A stretch of 64,000 bases of DNA from assembly GCF_048773025.1 (NCBI RefSeq), contig NC_133539.1, positions 30,515,001-30,579,000 on the forward strand. Direction: 5' to 3'. A model generated the notes under the pieces. The model worked only from the letters and a program-made list of their open reading frames with translations. It was not told where the DNA came from and searched no databases. Made by a program: the position numbers and the translations under genes. Source of the stretch: Camelus bactrianus (Eukaryota > Chordata > Mammalia > Artiodactyla > Camelidae). Of the stretch, positions 1 to 11,959 are shown piece after piece (positions within the stretch are counted from its first letter, which is position 1; every line of letters begins with the position of its first letter).

Positions 1-3000
1 AAAGTCTGTATAGCCTGAGGCACTAGTTGAAGACAGCTTATGGTTTACCTGCTGGTATGTATTATTCACCTCTTTTTCTAAAAACTAATTTCTGGTTTTT
101 TTTCACTAGTTGTATGAAACATTCAGTATTATTGGGGATACCCTATAATTTAAATTTACAGACAGTATGTCTAAAATATATATTTAATTAAACTAATTTT
201 AAAATGATATGATTTGGTAAAAATGCAAAGAACCACATATGGAGCAGTTGGAAAATAATTGGCAAAGTCAAAACTGATGTTTTAGCTCCTCTGGACTGAT
301 GGAAAAGTCTGTTTGAATTGAATTCTTCCTCAAAAAGTTTATTTTATATACATAGTGTAAAATCACAAATTAAAAGCATGTTTGTTTACACAAATCTGTT
401 TTAAAGTTCTTCAAAGGATTGGATGGTCTGAATAATTTTCTAAAGAGACTTTAAAAATATAAATAATATTTGCCTCCTCTGTGCCTCTATTTTGTTTTTC
501 CCAATATACAGAAATGTAAAATAATTTATCTACAGATTACCAAGCATTGCTCCTTCTTGTGTGGGATCAGATTTTAACACTTGTTATTTAAATAAAAAAC
601 AAATATTTTCTCATAAATTAAACAGTTCACTTCCTAATAAATGCTCAAAGTAAGATTATAAGACATTTAGTATTGATTTTCACCACTTAATATTAATTAC
701 AGTATTGGTAGGAAATGAAAGGTAAGTATGATTTTAAATATTCTAAGTGTTCCTAGTTAGGAAATAGTTAATTACATTATAATACACGTAATAACCTTGA
801 ACAATATGTAGCTATAAAAGTATTAAAAGGTTAAATTACACAATATGTTGTCAAATAAAAAGAATGGGTTACAAAGTTGCATGTTGTTCAAGGAATAGGT
901 CACAAAGTTGCATGTACAATAATATATTATGTGTATATACATACAATATATAATATGTAATAGTGTATAATATATAAAAATTATATGGTATATTATTTAT
1001 AAAATGTATAGAATTACATTTAGCATTATTATTCAATACTATTAAGAACATCTCACAGAGCAGGTCTATCTATACATATACACACACACATACACACAAG
1101 TATGTATGGAGTTAACTTTGAAAAATTAGGATTATTACATTTTTTTCTAAACTTTTTTTCTGAAAAAGTGTCTCAGGGTTGTCTCAGGGTTCTCTGTGTT
1201 TAAGCACCAGATCCCATGTCTGGCTAAGTTTGACATAAACATTAAAAAAAAAAAAGAAAAGAAGTAAAAAATAAGAAAAAAGAAAAAGAAAAATCTTAGA
1301 AAGTAAGAAATAGCTCAGAGAATTCAAAAACATCTTTTGAACAGTGAGGTTCAGGAAAGGGACTATTGGTAGCAGGAACCTCCCACATAAATTAAACAAG
1401 CCCATCATTTTCCAGCCTTATGTAGCTGGAAAATCCCAGTTCTCAGGGTCGAGAGACACTGTTCTTGCCTGTGTCCTGTGCCCATCATTTTGCCAATGAG
1501 ATGAGGACCTTTACTGGAAATCAAGACAGGGTTGTTTGTGATGGAGCATGTTTATAACAGCTCCTGAAGGAATATAGTGATGTAGATGCAAGAAAAGGGT
1601 AAAGGCATGATGGCTGGGCTGGTGAAATGACACTTGTCCACTACGCGAAGGGTTAGTATACCCACCCTGATGACTAAATGCTCTCATTCCTACTTCATTT
1701 TACAAGCTTATCTACAAAGATGGGTGTTTTTGCTCATTAAATTACACTTCAATTCTCAATTTTGAGAGGCAGAATACTCACATTCCAAGCACAGAATTAA
1801 TTCAAATTCCCAATGAAATTATTCACAAAATAAACAGCCACAAAATATGGGAATAATATTAAGTGTGAATTTATGCAGTAAAAGCTATAGGCTTGTCTTT
1901 TGAATGCTGATAAGTATTGTATAAAAAAGGAAGAAGTGTAATATTATTTGCACATTATGTGACTTTATGTCCAATATATCCGTAATAATCAAGTGAAATA
2001 TGAATCTAGTTAAGATAAAATCAAAAATAATAAACACAAAACAAATGAATTTCTACATATGTTAGACTGCCACCAAGAAGATGCTATGCTAAACATCATT
2101 TTCAGAATAGCAGTGGACTACACAATCCAGTGTAAGAAAAAAGGAAAATGCATGTTAAATATATTAACTCCCCTAGAATTTGTATTGATGCCATGTAATT
2201 AAGTACATTTCACGTGCATTTACTAATTAAATATTTTCAGTTATCACAAAAATAAGACAAAATGTAGCTGAAAAGAGTGGAATTTCTGGGAGTAAGAGTG
2301 ATACAAAATATAAGAAAAACATCATAGTTTTGATTACAAAAGAAATAGATAAGTTACTAAGCAGGAAGTAAAGCTAGAAAAATGTAGGATGCATAACAAA
2401 GCTACTATAAAGTGTTTAAAATAGGCACGAATAGAAGTATGTTATAACATGGAAAATGATAATACATTTCACGTGAGACATACCCACTTACACATTATAA
2501 TTAGCGCTATATTTTAAGAAATCTGTACATAGAAGGAAAATAAACAGAGCAAATATCTTGAGCAGATTTTTTTCTTACTCTTTTTCATTATTCTCATATT
2601 CGAAAATGAATAAATATTCTGTAATAAAAGTTAAAAAGTCATATTAATTTCTGTGGATAAATCATTCAACTCCTTTATAAAACAATGTTTTCTTTCTCTG
2701 TCAGGCCATGAGTTTTGTTTTGTTTTTTAATATTTTTCAAATTATTCAGAGAATAGCTTCCTGAGGAAGAACAGTTGTAGAAACATTAAACAGAGGTGTC
2801 AATACTGAAGTCACGGTGAACAAATAGTATCAAAACAATGTTGATGAAAGGAAGTTCGGCTCTATCTAGGGCTCTTGTTTATGGAAATGGCCACAAATAA
2901 GATGGATTCATCCCAGACATTTGGGACAGAAAGGCTCTAAATACCAAGGAACTGGAAATACATTGGTGTCCTGAAGTATATTTATGTTTTTCAAGTCAGC

Positions 3001-3780
3001 TTTTCTGAGAAATTATGGTTCATCATTAGTCATCTTGGTTTATCATGAAGCAGTGAGGTTTTGGTCCCATTTTTAATGCCAAAGAAATGACTGCCTCAGC
3101 ATTTTGCATGTAAAGCTCATATCCAAGTATATCATGAAGCATTTATGGCCATGCCCAGGGAATCAGTTGTTCAATGGGCACATCTGGTGAATGGGTACAA
3201 AGACAACAGAAGAATGAGCTGAAAGGATCAGGAAAACTTCCAACAGGTGTTGGCTCATAATGGTATCTCCCAGGTAGTAGAAAAAAAGATTCAGTTAAAA
3301 GCTGAAATGTAAATTCTTTTACCACCTCAGAGCTAGAAAATCTAACTTTGTGTATCACTAACAACGTGTTTTCCTTGCTGCAAGTTTGTGTTTTTATTTG
3401 GGCCCTCTGAAGACTGATTTCAATAACTCAACATATATTCAAAGACTAAGATCCAAGCCATTATGCTTGTTGTTTGCTCGATCCTTTGTTTTCAGGAATT
3501 CTCAAAAACTGGTAAATGAGGTATACAAAATGTGAATGAGTAGTTATCGGAGCAGTGATTTTTAAATTTGTCTTAAGAGTGCCAGAGATAAGAGACCACT
3601 GAAAAGAGTATACATTTTCTTGCTATTGGAACACCCAGTTGAAAGTAATAAATTAATGATTTTTTTTTTTTACTTATGTTTAAGAGCAATGCATTGTTAC
3701 AAATTGAAAAGGTGAAAGTGTTAAGAATTTAGCCTAAGTAGTGGCTCATACAGTTCTTTTAAAAATGTAGCTCTTGGATA
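1..3780. other. Unassigned AT-rich sequence, no gene seen
   Basis: No supportable gene lies here; the longest reading frames are 60-75 codons, have no recognisable domain and are rich in low-complexity residues. The stretch holds an AT-rich low-complexity tract at about 904-1010, a short CA-rich tract at 1073-1100, an A-rich purine tract at about 1236-1300 and an exact 11-bp tandem pair at 1170-1191. I could not assign the remainder to a repeat family by eye; very old degraded repeats are likely. Confidence 0.6.
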
Positions 3781-3782
3781 TT

Positions 3783-3925
3783 CCTTCATTTATTCGTTCA
3801 TTCACTTAGCAGTCATTAAGTACTCACTGCGTGCTAGCAACAGCCGCAGCAGACACAAGCCCAAATGTTAAGCAAAACACTGACTTTTAACCAGTTTATA
3901 AGAAAACAGTCCATTATTCTTCTTA
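3783..3925 (-). repeat. L2 3'-end fragment (probable)
   Basis: The stretch starts with ATTCATTCA-type repeats, then a segment resembling the reverse complement of the L2 3' end (tail repeats, then the 'last position before the tail' region with CACTGCGTGCTAG and a later AGCAAAACACTGAC part). The match is by memory of the consensus and is weak. A MIR-like origin is the alternative. Confidence 0.45.
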
Positions 3926-3929
3926 TTTA

Positions 3930-6020
3930 ATTCCAAACTCTTTCATTTATTCAAATCAATTGTCCTCACATATTTTTCTTTTGGACTCTTCTCTCCAAAA
4001 ATCCACATTTAATATGTAGTATTTCTTTGAAATTTTGAACAACTTCTGAATCTAGGGTATAGATTCTGGATTTACAACAGTATGAAATTAATATGCTGCA
4101 ATAAATATCTCTGTGAAGGATTTTATAAGCAGTGAACTATTGTGACATATCTCACAAGTACTAATAGCGTGTATCAGGAAGGGAGAGTTCTCATTTACTC
4201 TTCCCAGTTGTCATATTGACATGAGTATCCCCTAAGTTATTTAGAAACAATCAAATGACCTTGCAAATGGAGACCTTCTAGCTTTTGAGGACATCTTGAG
4301 CAGTATTAAGTCACAGAAAGAACTAGCTCAGTGGGATAAAGTGTCGTGTACAGCATCTGATGGACATTCATATTATCTACTCCACTTACGTCCAAAACTA
4401 CTAGGCTGTCCGGGAGTGCAGTGTGGTTGCTTTTGATTTGACATGTGTTCAGTGAGTTCATTTCTAACATCTGGGGTGACTGATTCTATGGGTATTTTGG
4501 TCTGTGTTATTTTTCTTCTCAAATAATTACACTAGATATACATACTTGTCAATATAGAGAAAAAATATATTTTCAAACTCCATTTTACAAAAGAATTATT
4601 AGATTTCAATACCTAAACTGTTAAAGAGAATGAATACATTTTAATTATAAGAAATCCTTTTTCTCATTTCACTGACATGCGAAGGAGAATTTGTTGTTTT
4701 TATATGTAATCTTTCTGAAATAAAATATAATGTAGATTTTCTTCTTGATTCCTGTTCCTAGGTTGTTGAATTTGACTATTTTTTCCTATTGCCCGAAAGT
4801 TATAATTTCTTCAAGCATTTCAGAAAAGGACAAGCAGAATATATGCCAATCCACTTGTCTCCATGATATAGAAAGATGATACATTCTTCCCTGTGTACAC
4901 TGAATAAGCCAGAAATAATAATAAAAAAGAGAGAGGAAGTGTGGCCATTCACCATTACTTGGATTACTATCTCTGAATGTGAGAAATGTTATTTTCAGTA
5001 AGCCTTCTAAGGCCATGGAGATAAAAGAAGTGGGAAGACAATATTGATACAGCAAATTGCTCTTTATTTAAAGATGCTTTTTAATACGAATATGGCTTTA
5101 TAATCTGTCAAATAAAGATGGCATGCAGAGATAAAAATAAAACGTCAGAACAAAAATGTCCTTTTCTTTTCTGTGAATAAATTTACATGTCAGTCAAGTA
5201 TCTGTCAGTGCATCTGCTGAATGAGTGACAAGTCTTAAGCAAGTAAAAGCAGAAGGAGAGTAACTAACAAGAATAACTAAAAAGGAGAAGTGGTGAAGTT
5301 GACAGTCTTGATGAGTGAGGATTCTTCTCTCTATATACAGAACGTATTCAGTTAGAATAATGCCTCAAGCAAGTAGAGAAATAGTGACAAACTACCAATT
5401 ATGATGGAGGGAAATGTAAACAGAAATGCAAATTCTGATGTTTGGGTCGTTCTGATGAAGGATTTAAGAGTATGTGGTAGGATTACCTTTCCACCCATGG
5501 GCTAGTGATTTATTAACATTTCATTAATATTCATTGATATTACCATTTTCATGACACTGCTTTTCTTTTGCTGGGATCAGAGAGTGCCTTAATTTCACTT
5601 GCTTAAGCAAGATTTTGGAATATTTTGAAGAAGGCTGATGTGTTGCTTATTCAAAGCAGGGCTCTCTGGGAGTAACCACAGACGCATGGGTTCTTTTGTA
5701 AAGGCGTATTTAGAGTTCTATAATCTTCAGATTCCCGGAACTTCATGTACAAGCACAATAACACCACCCTAATTTAAGAAGTTGTACATTTTTATTACAG
5801 TGCTCAAGTTTTAAATAGGTACTTTAAGTGCAGTTCAGGGTGATAGTCCTTTTCACTCAAAAAGTAACATTTGATTTGAAAGGTTAAACAATTATTTACA
5901 GTTTTATATGACTTTTTCTTACATTTGAAAAAGCTCTCTTATTACAATTTAGAATATGTCATCATATTACAACGTTTTATTCTAGTAACCTTTACAGTTA
6001 AATATTACTATTCTTAGTTA
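3930..6020. other. Unassigned sequence, no gene seen
   Basis: No reading frame above 90 codons and no repeat family that I recognise. Composition is uniformly AT-rich with short poly(A) and poly(T) runs only. Confidence 0.55.
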
Positions 6021-6021
6021 A

Positions 6022-6095
6022 GTCATTAGGGCTTACCATGGGCCAAGATCTGTCTGGAATTTTGCAGGATTATCTCATTCGATTCCTTTTAGAAT
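6022..6095 (+). repeat. MIR core fragment (probable)
   Basis: A stretch reading 'GGGCTTACCATGGGCCAAG ... ATTATCTCATTCGATTCCTTTT' follows the MIR core order (size or position phrase, then the ATTATCTCATTTAATCC block). It is short and diverged, as expected for this ancient tRNA-derived SINE. Confidence 0.5.
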
Positions 6096-7000
6096 TAGTT
6101 AAGACAATGTGCAGTTAATGAAATATTCATTCATTGAAGTGTGTGTGGTTTTTAAATCTTTAATGCATAGTCCTTATTATTTCTTAAGATATTTTTGTTT
6201 TGATTATTGTGAAATCAGCTGATGGCCAGAGACATGTCGTGATCTAAATGCATTCTTAGCACCCAGAGCAGTGATTTGCAGTTAGAGTACATGCTCAAAA
6301 TCTTTTTTTTTTTTAATGAATAATGTTATTTATCTCTTTACTTCCCTGTCAAAGCACCTGAAATAGGACAGTTTGGGCTGCAGTCAACGTAAATACAAAC
6401 CATAAATGATTTAAAATAGCTGCATTATTTCTCATGTAACAAAATTCTGCAATTTTAGGATTGGTTCATTGACCAGTTTTACAATGTTATCAAGTACTCA
6501 GATTTTTTTTCTTTTCTTTTCTTTCTAATCTTTCTGCTCTGTCATCCTCAGCATGTAGATTATATGATCTAGTTTGCTTTCTTGTCATCACAAAAATGTC
6601 AACAGCTGAGTTAGGGTCATAAACAAAGATCATTCCTTTATCTGTTTTCCAGAAGGCCGTAGCAGATGTCTCCTCCTGATCCACTGTCTAGAAATGCACC
6701 ACAACCTCATTCTTGTGGCATATTCCTATTCCTAATTTATCTGTTTTAGTTTAGCTTGATAAAATTTACTTCCTCAGTCAAGAAGATTTCCTTGAAAGAT
6801 ATGGCTATCTGATATATAAAATAAATTTTTGTTAACGAGAAAGAAAGAAGATGAAGGATGCTTGGAAAGCTAGTGACAATGTGTGCCACAGTGTCCTCAA
6901 GTAAGCGTTGAAAAATATATGTGAAATTCTGGCATTTTGATACATTTTACAATAACTTTTACTCTGCATGTAATTCAACAGAGAGTTGTCTTTTGCTTCA
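6096..7000. other. Unassigned sequence, no gene seen
   Basis: AT-rich, with a poly(T) run near 6302-6314. The only reading frame here, 64 codons on the minus strand at 6490-6684, has no recognisable domain and I treat it as chance. Confidence 0.55.
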
Positions 7001-7011
7001 GAGGAATTCTA
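7001..7011 (+). repeat. Target-site duplication, left copy
   Basis: GAGGAATTCTA lies immediately before the poly(T) of the minus-strand L1 and is repeated exactly at 7772-7782. It is the product of LINE endonuclease cleavage and repair. Confidence 0.9.
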
Positions 7012-7771
7012 TTTTTTTTTAATTGATGTATAGGTAGTTTACAATGTTGTGTCAATTTGTGGTGGAAAGCATAATGTTTCAGTCATACATATACATACAT
7101 ATATTTGTTTTCGTATTCTTTTTATTATAGGCTACTACAAGACTATACATCAATTAAAAAAAATACTGAATGTAGTTCCCTGTGCTATACAGAAGAAAGT
7201 TGTTGTTTATCTATTTTATATATAGTACTTAGTATCTGCAAATCTGGAACTCCCAATTTATCCCTTCCCACCCTCTTCCCCCGCCGATAACCATGTTTGT
7301 TTTCTATGTCTATGAATATGTTTCTGTTTTGTAAACAAGCTCATCTGTGTATTTTTTTTTTTTTTTAGATTCCACATGTAAGTGATATCACATGGTATTT
7401 TTCTTTCTCTTTTTGGCTTACTTCACTTAGAATGATAATCTCCAGGTCCATCAATGTTGCTGCAAATGGCATTATTTTATTCTTTTTTATAGCTGAGTAA
7501 TATTCCATTATAAAATACACCACAGCTTCTTTATCCAGTCATCTGTCATTGGACATTTAGATTGTTTCCATGTCTTGGCTATTGTAAATAGTGCCGCTAT
7601 GAACATTGGGGTACATGTAGCTTTTTGAGGATATATGCCCAGGAGTAGAATTGCTGGGTTATATGGTAAGTCTATTTTTAGTTTTTTGAGGAATCACCAT
7701 TTATTCTCCATAGTGACTTCACCAAACTACATTCCCACCAACAGTATAGGAGGGTTCCCTTTTCTCCACCG
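7012..7771 (-). mobile_element. LINE-1 3' end, artiodactyl type, 5'-truncated
   Basis: On the minus strand this reads as the last roughly 110 codons of L1 ORF2 followed by the L1 3' UTR and poly(A), which appears as poly(T) at 7012-7020. Reading the minus strand, the characteristic ORF2 C-terminal phrase 'MEYYSAIKKNKIMPFAAT' is visible, followed by 'SEVSQKEKEKYHVISLTCGI' before the stop. The 3' UTR carries the ACACAACATTGTAAAC and CTATACATCAATTAAAA segments typical of cetartiodactyl L1s. Several stops interrupt the upstream ORF2 part, so it is dead. An exact 11-bp duplication, GAGGAATTCTA, flanks it at 7001-7011 and 7772-7782, which marks both ends of the insertion. Preservation of the flank repeats and the artiodactyl 3' UTR point to a fairly recent insertion. 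Confidence 0.93.
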
Positions 7772-7782
7772 GAGGAATTCTA
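7772..7782 (+). repeat. Target-site duplication, right copy
   Basis: Exact partner of 7001-7011, directly abutting the truncated 5' end of the L1. Confidence 0.9.
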
Positions 7783-7831
7783 GAATAAACACCACTACAA
7801 TAATCATATATTCTATTTCTTTAAATTCTTT

Positions 7832-7877
7832 TGTACAAATTAATTTTTTAAAAATTAAAAAAAAATTAATTTGTACA
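7832..7877. repeat. Perfect 18-bp inverted repeat (hairpin)
   Basis: The arm TGTACAAATTAATTTTTT at 7832-7849 is exactly the reverse complement of 7860-7877, separated by a 10-base A-rich spacer. There is no terminator, gene or transposon end nearby that would explain it. It could extrude as a cruciform or be a remnant of a small inverted duplication. Confidence 0.9.
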
Positions 7878-7882
7878 GGAGA

Positions 7883-8731
7883 ATCCACAAAATTAAATGC
7901 ACCAAAATTAAAATATTGGATGATCTAAACTGTAATGAAGAGGTGTGATGCATTTGCTAATTTTAGTTAAGATAATAAAAAAGATTTCTTGGGAACTGAA
8001 TGTATCTCTCTTACTTATTATCACTTAACAATGCACATGTTCTATACCTTTTTCTTTGAAATCTAAAATAGGGTCCACCTGCATATTTTTCAATTTTGTT
8101 ACTTTGGGCTTCTATTCTATTACTTTTGAAATAATATTTATGTTTTTAGTATTTTTATAATTGAAGATGAGATTACTTTAAAAGCAGTGTACCATCTCTC
8201 TTTTTCTGAAGTGCTAACATGAAAATTATAAAGTGAAGGAAGATATTGAACGTTACTATCTTTCATGGCTGCAAGATATTTCTCATGAAATTTGACAATT
8301 CAATAACATGAAGTATGGAAAGAATTACAGATTTTGGTGTATTTCAACAGGTCAGATCAGCAGAAGAGAGTTTTTTAAGTAATGGTCAGTAGACTCTGCT
8401 CAAGACATGTATGTTTTCCAGCTTGAATTATTAGAGCCAATGATGTCACAACTAATATGATCTTAAATAGATATCAAATTTGCAAGTCGCTTTGCCTCCT
8501 CTGGATTCAAATATAAATTTGTACTAATTTCACCTAATTATTTTTGGTTAGTGATCAAAGCTCACAATAGTTATGATAGCTAATATATGACCATGAGCAT
8601 TGCTTTTTTAATCTACAGACAATCAAGGAAGGGAAAAAAAATCTTATCCTCATGTATCAGAAGACAAAACAAGCTCAGAATAAATAACAAAACAAAATTC
8701 TAAGCACAAATTTACTTGAAGCCAAAGCCAA
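7883..8731. other. Unassigned sequence after the young L1
   Basis: AT-rich sequence without a gene or a repeat that I recognise. The short reading frame overlapping 7635-7928 is made of L1 antisense sequence plus the hairpin, so it is not a gene. Confidence 0.55.
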
Positions 8732-8802
8732 TTTTTTTCTTTCTCCTTTTCTTTCTCCCTCTCTTCCTTCCTTCCTTCTCTCATTTTTTTTTTCTTTTTT
8801 CT
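8732..8802 (+). repeat. Polypyrimidine tract (CT-rich low complexity)
   Basis: About 70 bases are almost all C and T, with CTTT, CCTT and TTTTC units and a single A. Such homopurine-homopyrimidine runs expand by slippage and can form triplex DNA. A minus-strand frame through it gives only a K/E/R-rich low-complexity peptide. Confidence 0.85.
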
Positions 8803-8959
8803 GTACCTCAGCACACTATTACTCTGAAAAATATATATTTGTTGTACCTTAATTTTACACATACTTTGTATAAAACCAGGTAAGACTTTAGCAGCAGGGA
8901 GGGAGGATAGGGCAAAATTTACACCCAAACAATCCATGTGCAGAGACCTTTACAGTTAA

Positions 8960-9582
8960 CTTTACGTCAGAGAAACCTGGTACCATCTTAACCCAGTGAC
9001 CAGAAATGGAACAAGTTAACCTCATATGCTTCCTGAGAGAGGAGCACAATACTGTTTTTAAGTATTCCTGACAAAACTATTTATCCTGAATCGAATTATG
9101 ATAAAATAGACAAACCCAAATTAAGGGACACTATAAAATGTATGGTCCGTGCACTTCAAAAGTGTCAATGCCATGGGATAGAATTAACAATTGAGTAATT
9201 ATTCCAGATTAAAAGACTAAAGAGACATGACTGTTGAGGGCAATACATGATCCTGCATTTTATTTGGCTCCAAAAGCACATTATTAGGACAACTGGTGAA
9301 ATGTGAATAATATCTGTATATTAGATAATAGCACCATATTGAGGTTAATTTCCGGAAATTGTTGCTTGTGCTGTGATAATGTGTCAGAGCTTTATGTTAT
9401 TAATCCTGGCTCTTAGAAAATATATACTGAAATATTTGGGGGTAAAGGAACACTATACCTGCAACTTAGTCTCAAATATAGTAAAATATTAACACTGGGG
9501 GGAGGAAATTAATGCAATGCTTTGAACTATTCTTGAAATTTTCTATAAATTTGAAATCATGTCAAAATAATACATAAGAGAA
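8960..9582 (+). mobile_element. LINE-1 (L1M) 3' end
   Basis: The order of blocks follows the 3' UTR of old mammalian L1M subfamilies: GACAAACCCAAATTAAGGGACA, CTTCAAAAGTGTCAATG, AGACTAAAGAGACATGAC, GATCCTGCATTTTATTTGG, CATTATTAGGACAACTGG, a TTAGATAATAG block, TGAAATATTTGGGGGTAAAG, CTGCAACTTAGTCTCAAAT and a final GAAATCATGTCAAAATAA. The tail is decayed and no target-site duplication could be recognised, consistent with great age. Confidence 0.82.
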
Positions 9583-9589
9583 AAAAATA

Positions 9590-11660
9590 AACAGTAAATT
9601 TACAGCAATTGCTTTTTTTCCCTTCCTGAAAGGATAAACACTTCTTTCTGACCTCAAATTATTGAATGTCAAACACAAAAGGAAATCAATTACTAACTGC
9701 ATGCCTTTGTGTTCATTTATAGTATACATTGTTATGTTAATCCGTGTGAAATTTATAAAACTTGTAGCATGCAAAACAATTGCTAATGTTAAATTCTAGA
9801 GTCTATGACCATATGAAGCTCTTTGCACATTTTTCTCACTGTCTTCCTTCCCTAACTAATTTGTATACATGCTTCTGACATCTGTAGGCACATTTTAACC
9901 TCATTGGAAAGTCTCAGGAGGCTGAAGAGATTGCTGTCCTTATCCAAGCAACATGGCAACTGATTTTCCACAAAATCGTATCACTTTGTTCCAAGTAATC
10001 AAGACCCATTGCTCTGAAAGGAAACCAAGGGAATAACAAAATGTCATGTACTATCTCTGGAAAATGTGGGTCAAAATGTAACCTAAAAATATGCACGTCC
10101 ATAAACTTTCCTTTCTCAGATGTATTTTTTAAATTGCATTTTACACTTAGAAAGACATTAAAACCATTACAAGACAAAACATTTATTGTAAATGGCTGAA
10201 AAGAGAAAATAAAATTCTGTCATGCATGATTTAAGAAAGCACCGTCCACTCTACTAAGGCAAATAATTCATGTGAAAAATTAGATTTTAAGCTAACATAT
10301 TTTATCTTTCCAACACATTCAGTATCTTCATGTAGTTATACATATGCCGACCAAGTCCTATTCCCATGAAAATAAAATATAGTTACCAAAGGCATAGACT
10401 TTTATATAAATTTAGGAGGAGGAGACCAAAAAGCTTAACTAATTCTTGCCTTACAGGGGGTGTTTCAAGCACACACATTGTGCTTAGTAGCCTTTGATCT
10501 CCTATGAAATTTATATTCATGGCAGCCTAACACAGAGAAGAGTGAATAAAGTGAAAACATAAAGGACAATGGCCCAGGGGAAGCGTAAAGATACAGTTGT
10601 ATTTTAATATCATTTTTCTGCATAACAACAGTAATAATGTCCTGGATTTCAACTTCTTTTTGCATTCCATTGCCTCCAAGACCTTAGTAAAGTCAAAGAA
10701 GCCTGCTGGCCACGCAAGTTAGTCAAGTATTATTATCTATTTCAAAAGAAGATAAATCAATATATAGGAAAATTTGAAGATTATCCCAAAGCAAAATATT
10801 TTTTTACCAGTTGGAGATATTTTAGCCACATCAGGTTAAGTCTAAAGGGCAAATGACTAGACAGATAATACAATGAGGAACTGATAGAGGGAAGAAACAA
10901 AATGCTCTTAGGGTGGAAAATAAAGTGACTTGATATTGTTTCTTTTTAGATACAGTAATAACAGAAAACATATCAGGGATACACTATAGATTTTGTTTCT
11001 AGAATATTTTAATTATTGGAGCATCCTAGTTATAGGGCTTAGTGCAAAGAGTTGGCCATAGAATAATTGTAATTTTTTAACTTAAAATAGAGAGATGGTA
11101 GCTATGATGGTGTGAAGGGAAATACGTTGACACTATTTTATGCCACATGTCAAATAACACGCTTAAAATACAAAGAACCAATTATTGATATTGACAGGTT
11201 AATAATAAAATTGAAATCTGGAATAAGAGTTAACTATCCAGAAGTATAATATAACAAGCCAGGTCTTACAATTGGCAGGTTTAGTACTGAAAGAAAATGC
11301 AAATAATTAAAATGAGACTTACAGCTAAACCCAACTGATTAAAGTCAAGTAATTTCACACATGATTTTCACTCCATGTAAAGTTTAGTTGCATGCAAATT
11401 TCCTGAGTACATTGAAAAGACTAGTCATGCGCGTGCACACACATACACACACACACACAGAGACACCAAAATACCATGGTAAGCAGTACAAAAACAAAAA
11501 CAGTAACAAGTTTATAGGGGATAATAAGGAAGTATGAGATGTTTGAGCTTTCATATCTAAAACATTTGAAGTGAATACCCGGACACCTTGGCCAATGGCC
11601 AGGTGATCAATCAGTAAAGTCCACTTAAACTTTTCCTTCTTGCTGCTTCAGTCACTGTGG
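9590..11660. other. Unassigned sequence, no gene seen
   Basis: No reading frame above 90 codons; the minus-strand frames near 9562-9774, 9914-10177 and 10465-10665 show no domain. A CA-rich microsatellite sits at 11429-11459. Confidence 0.55.
11429..11459 (+). repeat. (CA)n microsatellite
   Basis: GCGCGTGCACACACATACACACACACAC-like run; mostly CA dinucleotides with one TA interruption. Confidence 0.85.
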
Positions 11661-11667
11661 TTTACAG

Positions 11668-11800
11668 TAATAGAAAGAGCATAGACTGTGGAGTAAGAAC
11701 AACCTAGACCCTGTCCTGGCTGTGACATCGCTGTGGGGCTTGGAATTAGGCTTGGAGTTAATTCCATACTCCCGAATTTACCTTGTGGATAGGTAAAACT
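11668..11800 (+). repeat. MIR fragment, first of a pair
   Basis: The segment AAGAGCATAGACTGTGGAG followed by CCTAGACCCTGTCCTGGCTGTGACATCG and GGCTTGGAATTAGG matches the 5' half of the MIR consensus (the 'gactctggagtcagac...cctggctctgccact' blocks). MIR is an ancient mammalian tRNA-derived SINE with no coding capacity. Confidence 0.65.
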
Positions 11801-11810
11801 TTTTTTTTTT

Positions 11811-11955
11811 AATATTCTACCTTACAGGTGTGTAAGTAGATATTCAAAGAGGGAATGGTAATTCCCCAGGGTCATGCAGTGACTATGCAGTGAAGCAGAA
11901 CTCAGGTTTTCTTGTTTCTCAACTTGTCTGCTTTCTATACCATTCATCTCTATTC
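11811..11955 (+). repeat. MIR fragment, second of a pair
   Basis: The blocks TATTCTACCTTACAGG, TCAAAGAGGGAATGGTAATT, CCCCAGGGTCATGCAG, GAAGCAGAACTCAGGTTTTC and TCTGCTTTCTATACCATTC follow the MIR core and 3' half ('cattttacagatgagg ... cccaaggtcacacag ... gaacccaggtctg ... ctctttccac'). It directly follows the 5'-half fragment at 11668-11800 across a poly(T) run, so the two may be one element split by a poly(T)-bearing change. Confidence 0.7.
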
Positions 11956-11959
11956 TGTC

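Noticed and set aside
4323-4345. Second SINE or tRNA-like A box (TAGCTCAGTGGGAT)
   Set aside because: No B box follows at the proper spacing and no tail is present; isolated similarity.
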